Assembly (NCBI GenBank): GCA_025934995.1
Contig: JAICWC010000015.1
Span: 1 to 39,801 of the forward strand
Origin: Thermoleophilia bacterium
GTDB taxonomy: Bacteria > Actinomycetota > Thermoleophilia > Gaiellales > Gaiellaceae
Direction: 5' to 3'
DNA length: 39,801 bases
Shown here piece after piece: positions 34,453-39,801 of this stretch. The notes beneath the pieces were generated by a model, which searched no databases, was not told the DNA's origin, and saw only the letters and a program-made list of their open reading frames with translations. Positions within the stretch are counted from its first letter, which is position 1, and each line of letters begins with the position of its first letter. The position numbers and the translations under genes are program-made.

Positions 34453-37386
34453 ATGGCGCCCGTGGACGCGGCCGAAATAGGCACGAACGCGCCGCGTGCC
34501 GAGTCGCGCGCCGAGCGTGCGCTCGTTCCCGCGAAGTACGCCCTGAGGCGCGTGCGCCGCAACGGCCCGCGCACCCTCGTCGCCGCGCTCGGGATCGCGA
34601 TCGGCGCCGCCGTCCTCGCGCTGACCCAGATCGGCTCGACGGCGGTGCAGGACCGAGCCGTCCAGCGCGCGCTCGGTGAGCTGCAGCCGTCGGACCGCGC
34701 GATCCAGGCGGTGTGGAGCGGCGTCCCCGCCCAGTCGTCGCTCTCCCTGACCAAGCTCGACCGACTCGCACGCGCGGCGACCACGCCGATCATCGGGCGG
34801 CCGCCCTTCCGCGTCGAGGTCTTCCGCCAGGCGACGTGGGGCGGCGCCTTCGTCAACCTCGGCGCCGTCGACAACCTGCACCAGTGGATCCGGATGGTGC
34901 ACGGGCGCGTGCCGAAGCCGTGCCAGCCGGGCGATTGCGAGCTCGTGCAGATCGGCGGCGCGAAGGTGACACCCCACATCCGCGGCCTGTACGTCGTCGG
35001 CCGCGCGACGTTCAAGCCGGGCGCACCGCTCGCCCAGTACTTCGGCGCCGGAGGCGACCGGCGGCCGCCGATCCTCGTCGCCAGCGGGGTGCTTCGCTTC
35101 TCGCGCTTTCCGCTGCCGGACGCCGCGCTCGTCGCGCGCACGTACGGCTGGATCGTTCCCGTCGCGCCGAACACCGTCCACGATTGGCAGCTCGCGTCGC
35201 TCTCGCTGCGGATCGACCAGGCGCAGGCGGATCTCGAGCGACGCTCGGACATCTTCAGCATCGCCGGCCCGACGGACACGATCGCGTCGATCCGCGCCAC
35301 GAGCCGCGTCGCAGCGGAACGGTTGCTCATCCTCGGCGGCGACGCCGCAGTGCTGCTCCTCGGCTTTGCCGTTCTCGCCAGCGCCCGCTTGCGACGCGAC
35401 CACCGCGAGGTCCGCCAGCGGTTGACATGGGCGGGCGCGACCCGCGCGCAGATCTTCGCCGTCGCGGCGACGGAGTCCGTCGTCATCACCGTCGCTGCGA
35501 GTGTCGTGGGCTGGCTCGCCGGCACCGGCGCCGGCGCACTGCTTGCCCGCGATCTCTCGGCGCCCGCCTCGCTGACGGTCACGCATTCGCTCGCCACAGG
35601 GCGCACGCTCGGGATTGCGCTCGGCCTGGCTGCCTTGACGGCGCTCGTCATGCTCGTCGCGCTTCGGTCGGACGAGCTCACAATCGGCGGCGCGCGTATC
35701 ACGGTGGTCGACACGGCCGCGGTCGGCGCCCTCGCGGCGGTGTTGCTCGCACTGGCGCGCGGCAAGGCAGACGCATCGTCGCTGCAGCAGGGAGGGACCG
35801 GCGTGCTCCTCCTCCTGTTGCCGGCACTCGTCCTGTTCGTGCTCGCCGTCGCAGCCGCTCGCATCCTCGGCCCTCTTCTGCGCGCCCTCGAGTGGTCGTC
35901 GCGCCGCATGTCCGCGTCGCTGCGCATCGCGCTCCTCTCGCTTGCGCGTGCGCCGGGTGAGGTGGCGCTCGCCGTCGTCTTCTTCGTGCTCAGCGTCGGC
36001 ATCGCGGTCTTCGCGCTCGCGTACCGCGCGACGCTCGTCCAAGGGGAGAGCGACCAGGCGCGCTATGCCGTGCCGGCGGCCTACGTCCTGCAGGAGGATC
36101 TGACGCGGCTCGTCACGATCCAGCAGGCGGCATCGGACGTCCCGGGCACGCGGGTCCTGCGCGACTCGGGAACCGCGAGCGGAGGCGGCGACTTCACGCT
36201 CCTCGCCTTGCCCGCGGGTGCACTGCCGCACATCGACGGCTGGCGCAGCGACTTCTCGGAGCGGAGCCCGTCGCAGCTCGCTGCGCTGATCCGGCCGCAC
36301 ACGTCGATGAAGCTCAACGGCGTGGCGGTGCCGCAGACGTTCCGGTTCACGATCACGGGGGACCGGATCGGTGTCGCACTCGTCGTCCTCGATCCGCGCG
36401 GCGACTTCACGCAGATCGACCTCGGCGAGCACGGCCCGGGGACATATACGAAGCCGACGCACCTGCGGCGCGGGAAGCTGATCGCGGTGCGGCTGTCGTT
36501 CCCGAACGTCGCCGCGTATGTCGCGAGCCACAAGGAGGCTGAGACGTCCCAGGTGGTCGCTGACGCATCCGTCGGCACGCTCCGCATCCCGGAGCACTGG
36601 CTCGGCTTCGGCGGCATCCGCGTCGACGCGCCCGGGACGTATCACTACGTCGTCAACCGCGCGAACGACAGCATCATCCGGCCGAGCCAGCCGTCCGACG
36701 GCCAACTCGTGCCGGTCATCGCGTCGCCGTCGCTCGGGAAGATCGGCGCGACCGTCGGCCTCCGTGTCTCCGACACGGTCCTGCCGGCGACGATCGTCGC
36801 GCACACCCGCTACTTCCCCTCGGTCGACGGGAACGTCGTCGTGGCCGACCTCCCGACATGGCTCGCCGCGGTGAACGCCGCCGAGCCCGGCGTGGCGACT
36901 CCGTCGGAGATCTGGGCAGCGCAGCCGCCTGTGCGGTCGCTGCCGCTGCAGATCACGTCGCAGAGCGCCGAGCTCTCGCTGCTGCGCGGCGATCCGATCG
37001 CCCGCGGTGCGATCGCGCTCTTGCTGATCGTCGCGCTCGTCGCGCTCGCGCTTGCGGCCGCGGGCCTCGTCCTCACCGTCCTCGGCGACCGGTCCGGCGA
37101 ACGAGCGTCGCTGACCGACCTGTCGGTGCAGGGAGCGACCCCGGCCCAGCTGCGGCTCCACCTACGGCTCCGCGCGGCCGTGGTCGGCGTCCTCGGGATC
37201 GGGGGCGGGCTCGGCGCCGGCGCGATCGTGGGCACGCTCGTCGTCGCCGTGGTCACGGTCACGGCGGGTGCGCAGCAAGCCGCCCCGCCGCTCGCGCGCA
37301 TCTTCGACTGGCCGCTGATCGCGGCCGCGCTCGGCGTGGTCGTCGTCGTCTCCGCGCTCGGTGTGCGGATGGTGACGCGTCGATGA
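34453..37386 (+). CDS. large ABC transporter permease, FtsX/MacB type
   Basis: A 977-aa membrane protein with FtsX-like topology: helix 1 (TLVAALGIAIGAAVLAL), a large extracytoplasmic domain (about 65-310), a three-helix FtsX block (LLILGGDAAVLLLGFAVLAS; RAQIFAVAATESVVITVAAS; ALGLAALTALVMLVALRSDE), further helices, a second long extracytoplasmic domain (about 540-840) and the final three-helix block (GAIALLLIVALVALALAAAG; VVGVLGIGGGLGAGAIVG; LIAAALGVVVVVSALGVRMV). The WAGATRAQI and VQGATPAQLRLHLRLRA coupling helices before each block are what contact the ATPases. Such exporters move lipids, peptides or drugs, or act as mechanotransmitters; the substrate is unknown. The ATPase gene starts in its stop codon. 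Confidence 0.85.
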   Translation: MAPVDAAEIGTNAPRAESRAERALVPAKYALRRVRRNGPRTLVAALGIAIGAAVLALTQIGSTAVQDRAVQRALGELQPSDRAIQAVWSGVPAQSSLSLTKLDRLARAATTPIIGRPPFRVEVFRQATWGGAFVNLGAVDNLHQWIRMVHGRVPKPCQPGDCELVQIGGAKVTPHIRGLYVVGRATFKPGAPLAQYFGAGGDRRPPILVASGVLRFSRFPLPDAALVARTYGWIVPVAPNTVHDWQLASLSLRIDQAQADLERRSDIFSIAGPTDTIASIRATSRVAAERLLILGGDAAVLLLGFAVLASARLRRDHREVRQRLTWAGATRAQIFAVAATESVVITVAASVVGWLAGTGAGALLARDLSAPASLTVTHSLATGRTLGIALGLAALTALVMLVALRSDELTIGGARITVVDTAAVGALAAVLLALARGKADASSLQQGGTGVLLLLLPALVLFVLAVAAARILGPLLRALEWSSRRMSASLRIALLSLARAPGEVALAVVFFVLSVGIAVFALAYRATLVQGESDQARYAVPAAYVLQEDLTRLVTIQQAASDVPGTRVLRDSGTASGGGDFTLLALPAGALPHIDGWRSDFSERSPSQLAALIRPHTSMKLNGVAVPQTFRFTITGDRIGVALVVLDPRGDFTQIDLGEHGPGTYTKPTHLRRGKLIAVRLSFPNVAAYVASHKEAETSQVVADASVGTLRIPEHWLGFGGIRVDAPGTYHYVVNRANDSIIRPSQPSDGQLVPVIASPSLGKIGATVGLRVSDTVLPATIVAHTRYFPSVDGNVVVADLPTWLAAVNAAEPGVATPSEIWAAQPPVRSLPLQITSQSAELSLLRGDPIARGAIALLLIVALVALALAAAGLVLTVLGDRSGERASLTDLSVQGATPAQLRLHLRLRAAVVGVLGIGGGLGAGAIVGTLVVAVVTVTAGAQQAAPPLARIFDWPLIAAALGVVVVVSALGVRMVTRR

Positions 37387-38828
37387 GCCTCGTCGAAGCA
37401 CGCGATCTCTACCGGCTCTATGCGACGGCTCAGGGGACGGCCGTCGCGCTCCAGGGTCTGAGCCTCGACGTGCGCGCCGGCGAGCTGCTCGTCGTCTTCG
37501 GGCCGAGTGGGTCGGGGAAGACGACGCTTCTCCGCATCCTCGCCGCACTCGACCGGCCGACGGCCGGGTCGGTCCGCGTCGCGCAGCACGACCTGCGCAC
37601 GTTGCGCGGCCGTGCATTGCTCGAGTACCGCTCGCGCACGCTCGGCTACGCAGACCAGCACTACACGCGTGCGCTCGCCCCCGAGCTGACCGTGCGCGAG
37701 CTCGTCGGGCTCCGGCTCGCCCTGCACGGCGTCGATCGGGGGGAACGGAACGAGGCCGCGGAGGGGCTCCTCGAGCGAATCGGGCTCGCCGATCGCGCGG
37801 AGGCATATCCGCACGAGCTCTCCGGCGGACAGCAGCAGCGGGTCGCCGTTGCGGCCGCGCTCGCGCACCGGCCGCAGCTGTTCATCGCCGACGAGCCGAC
37901 GGGCGAGCTCGACGCGGCGAATGCGAAAGAGATCTACGCGCTGATCCGCATGCTGGCGCGCGACGCGGGCGCCACCACGATTCTCGTCAGCCACGATCCG
38001 GGCGCGGCGGCGATCGCCGACCGCGTGGTGCAGATCCGCGACGGGCGCGTCAGCGCGGAGGACGGCGCCGCGGTCGTCAACCGCGGCGGCTGGGTTCGCG
38101 TTCCGGGGCTCGAAGAAGGCGCCCGCGTGCGCGGCAGCGTGGAGATCGACGTCGAGCACGCGCGCCCCACAGCAGCCGAGCGGGCGCCGTCGTCGGGCGA
38201 CGTCGTCGCGCGGGTCGCGAACGCAGCGAAGGCGTACGGCCGGCAGCACGTCTTCTCCGACGTCAGCCTCGACGTCCGCGCCGGCGCAGTCACAGCCGTC
38301 ACGGGCCGATCGGGATCGGGAAAGTCGACCCTGCTGCACATGCTCGCCGGGCTCGCGCTGCCTGACGCAGGCGAGATCGAGGTCCTCGGACGCGACGTCG
38401 TGGCGCTCGACGAGACCGAGCGGGCACTGCTGCGGCGCGAGCACGTCGGTGTGGTCACGCAGGGCGGTGACCTCGTGCCGTTCCTCACCGCGCAGGAGAC
38501 GGTCGAGCTGCGGGTCGGCGACGCGAGACGCGCGCGGGAGGCGCTCGCCGCCGTCGGCCTCGCCGAGCTGGCGCAGCAACGTGTCTCACGGCTTTCCCTC
38601 GGCGAGCGGCAGCGGGTCGCCGTCGCGCGTGCTCTCGCCGCGCGCCCGGCACTGCTGCTCGCCGACGAGCCGACGGCGCGCCTCGACGAGGAGAATGCGC
38701 GCGCGGTCGGCGCGCTGTTCGTCCACCTCGCGCGCGAGACAGGCACCGCGGTCGTCTGCGCGACGCACGATCCGGCGTTGATCGCGCACGCGAGCGTCGA
38801 GCTGCCGCTGGCTAGTTTGGTGGCGTGA
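37383..38828 (+). CDS. tandem ABC ATPase (two nucleotide-binding domains in one chain)
   Basis: A 481-aa fusion of two MacB/LolD-type ATPase domains. Domain 1: Walker A GPSGSGKTT (Lys46), Q-loop region LGYADQHYTRALAPELTV, signature ELSGGQQQR, Walker B LFIADEPTGELD, switch VSHD. Domain 2: Walker A GRSGSGKST (Lys314), VVTQGGDLVPFLTAQETVEL, signature RLSLGERQR (less canonical, LSLGE for LSGGQ), Walker B LLLADEPTARLD, ATHD. Between them is NRGGWVRVPGLEEGARVRGS followed by VEIDVEH, a beta-hairpin reminiscent of AbrB-like units. One chain supplies both ATPase sites for the permease, which itself is a fused pair. ATG 37383 overlaps the permease stop. Confidence 0.9.
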   Translation: MSLVEARDLYRLYATAQGTAVALQGLSLDVRAGELLVVFGPSGSGKTTLLRILAALDRPTAGSVRVAQHDLRTLRGRALLEYRSRTLGYADQHYTRALAPELTVRELVGLRLALHGVDRGERNEAAEGLLERIGLADRAEAYPHELSGGQQQRVAVAAALAHRPQLFIADEPTGELDAANAKEIYALIRMLARDAGATTILVSHDPGAAAIADRVVQIRDGRVSAEDGAAVVNRGGWVRVPGLEEGARVRGSVEIDVEHARPTAAERAPSSGDVVARVANAAKAYGRQHVFSDVSLDVRAGAVTAVTGRSGSGKSTLLHMLAGLALPDAGEIEVLGRDVVALDETERALLRREHVGVVTQGGDLVPFLTAQETVELRVGDARRAREALAAVGLAELAQQRVSRLSLGERQRVAVARALAARPALLLADEPTARLDEENARAVGALFVHLARETGTAVVCATHDPALIAHASVELPLASLVA

Positions 38829-39244
38829 GCGAGGCCAACGTCCAGACGATCCTGCGAGGCTACCGCGCGTTCGTCGCGAGCGACCTCGACGCGATCGAGG
38901 GGATGCTCGACCCGGAGGTCGAGTGGGTCGGACAGGGCGAGGTGACGGCGATCGCCGACCGCTCCGACGTGCTCGAGGTCCTGCGCAGCCGTCTCGCGGA
39001 GCAGTACCAGGTGACCGTGGACCGGTGCATCGGCGTCGGCGAGGAGGTCGTGGTGAGCATGCGGTTCTCGCGCATCGAGCTCGACCCGACCGACGAACGT
39101 CCGTTGCAGTCGCGCCGCTCGTACCTCGTCGGCCGCTATGCGGCGGTCGTGACGGTCTCCGACGGACGCGTCGCTCGCGTCGTCGAGTACCCGCACCTCG
39201 CCGGCGCGCTCGCTGCGGTCGGGCTTGAGGAGGCCGACGCGTGA
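38825..39244 (+). CDS. SnoaL/NTF2-like protein
   Basis: A 139-aa cone-shaped alpha+beta protein: ILRGYRAFVASDLDAIEGML followed by DPEVEWVGQGEVTAIADRSD is the standard SnoaL-like start (helix, D-x-E-W strand), then long strands (VVSMRFSRIELDPTDE; LVGRYAAVVTVSDGRVARVV). Such proteins are ketosteroid-isomerase-like, often without identifiable catalysis. The start GTG overlaps the ATPase stop, and its own stop overlaps the next start, so it is translated in series with the transporter. No substrate can be inferred. Confidence 0.8.
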   Translation: MSEANVQTILRGYRAFVASDLDAIEGMLDPEVEWVGQGEVTAIADRSDVLEVLRSRLAEQYQVTVDRCIGVGEEVVVSMRFSRIELDPTDERPLQSRRSYLVGRYAAVVTVSDGRVARVVEYPHLAGALAAVGLEEADA

Positions 39245-39795
39245 AACGCGTGCTCGTCACGGGCTTCGAGCGGTTCGGCGAGCACGCGGTGAATCCGTCC
39301 GCGCTCGTTGCCAATTCCTTCGACGGCGTCGTACTGCCGGTGTCCTACGCGCGGGCTGCCGACGCCCTCCGCGCGGCGATCGACGACGCCGACCCGGATG
39401 TCGTGCTCTGCTTCGGCCTGGCCGAAAAACGGACGAAGGTTTCCGTCGAGCGGTTCGCGCACAATCTCGACGAGGCGAGCACCACCGACAACGACGACGC
39501 GCCGGGCTCCGGGAAGGAAATCGATCCGGCCGGCCCGCTTGCGTTCCGGTCGACGCTCCCGGTCGACGAGATCGTCGCCGCGCTCGACGCGGAGGGGATA
39601 CCGGCGGAGGTGTCCCGCGACGCCGGCGGCTTTCTCTGCAACCACGTCTTCTACGTGCTGATGCAAACGCTCGACCCGGGGCGAATCGGCGGCTTCATCC
39701 ACGTCCCACCGGCCTCGGCGCTCCCTCCGGAGGAGCTCGTCCGCGCGGCCGGAGTTATCGTCGCGGTATGCAAGCGGCACAGCTCGAAGAGCTGA
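39241..39795 (+). CDS. pcp: pyroglutamyl-peptidase I (peptidase family C15)
   Basis: Removes N-terminal pyroglutamate from peptides. The 184-aa product, slightly short, starts RVLVTGFERFGEHAVNPSAL. The catalytic residues are Glu70 in VSVERFAHNL, Cys133 in DAGGFLCNHVFYVLMQ and His154 in GGFIHVPPAS, so the triad is intact. The usual QAGGR before the Glu is AEKRT here. It is the last gene of the coupled chain permease-ATPase-SnoaL-pcp. Its 3' end overlaps the start of a further ORF. Confidence 0.9.
   Translation: MKRVLVTGFERFGEHAVNPSALVANSFDGVVLPVSYARAADALRAAIDDADPDVVLCFGLAEKRTKVSVERFAHNLDEASTTDNDDAPGSGKEIDPAGPLAFRSTLPVDEIVAALDAEGIPAEVSRDAGGFLCNHVFYVLMQTLDPGRIGGFIHVPPASALPPEELVRAAGVIVAVCKRHSSKS
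39756..39761 (+). promoter_or_regulatory. leaderless promoter -10 for the gene running off the end
   Basis: TATCGT within the end of pcp stops six bases before ATG 39768, the same spacing as other leaderless starts here. Confidence 0.35.
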
Positions 39796-39801
39796 AGGAG
39801 C
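39768..39801 (+). CDS. start of a further gene, cut by the window end
   Basis: ATG 39768 opens a frame different from pcp (MQAAQLEELKE...) that is still open at the last base. It overlaps pcp by 28 bases. A -10-like TATCGT precedes it. Too little is present to name it. Confidence 0.4.
   Translation, partial: MQAAQLEELKE

Noticed and set aside
34348-37161. Long minus-strand open frame opposite the ABC permease
   Set aside because: Arg/Asp/Glu-rich low-complexity product with no family, typical of the antisense frame in GC-rich genes; the plus-strand product has clear FtsX helices and coupled neighbours.

Overview
The window reads as one contiguous piece of chromosome from a high-GC member of the Actinomycetota. 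Gene content and order (rpoA-rplQ, Ku, a mreBCD-mrdA-rodA block, RNase E/G-rplU-rpmA-obg-nadD-rsfS) and frequent leaderless promoters suggest a deep-branching class such as Thermoleophilia. That class assignment is an inference from gene content. I see no insertion sequence, prophage, CRISPR array or other mobile element. Apart from one tRNA-Ala, everything recognised is protein coding or short regulatory and repeat DNA.

Layout. 1-1358: the end of the ribosomal/RNA polymerase operon (rpoA, cut by the window edge, then rplQ). 1371-2160: repeat-rich intergenic DNA around a small VOC-fold gene. 2159-3443: a VIT/CCC1-like transporter divergent from truA, with paired palindromes between them. 3522-8006: a secreted protein whose signal-peptide codon 6 is TAG, a HAD phosphatase, and ligA. 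7989-13294: dacB with a coupled VOC gene, a coiled-coil protein, a NarL-type response regulator, and two divergent coiled-coil cell-wall enzymes (3D domain and NlpC/P60). 13103-16578: an acyl-CoA synthetase operon with two membrane proteins, divergent from Ku. 16684-17002: a 56-aa putative DNA-binding protein behind what looks like a leader-peptide attenuator. 17015-19772: a frameshifted alpha/beta hydrolase, a RraB-like protein, a small membrane protein, a methyltransferase-like gene and a secreted protein. 19769-26736: ssb, then mreB-mreC-mreD-mrdA-rodA and a DUF697-like gene. 27109-33423: RNase E/G, rplU, rpmA, obg, a metallophosphatase, nadD, rsfS. 33413-34357: a RodZ-like gene and tRNA-Ala(GGC). 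34453-39795: a large FtsX-type permease, a double ABC ATPase, a SnoaL-like protein and pyroglutamyl peptidase; a further gene starts at 39768 and runs off the edge.

How the genes work together. Cell-wall elongation dominates: MreB/C/D, PBP2, RodA and a RodZ-like protein form the elongasome, with DacB, the NlpC/P60 enzyme and the 3D-domain enzyme as likely remodelling factors. RNase E/G, L21, L27, Obg, RsfS and TruA form a ribosome/RNA group, and the RraB-like gene might modulate the RNase.

The least explained signals are (1) a dispersed multi-hairpin intergenic repeat with four copies and covarying stems, (2) the two stacked short ORFs whose second stop codon sits in a terminator arm ahead of the 56-aa gene, (3) the paired TCAGG-N4-CCTGA palindromes at 2695-2732, (4) the two interrupted genes, and (5) an RNase E/G carrying three copies of an Arg/Gly box and a TRAM-like module.
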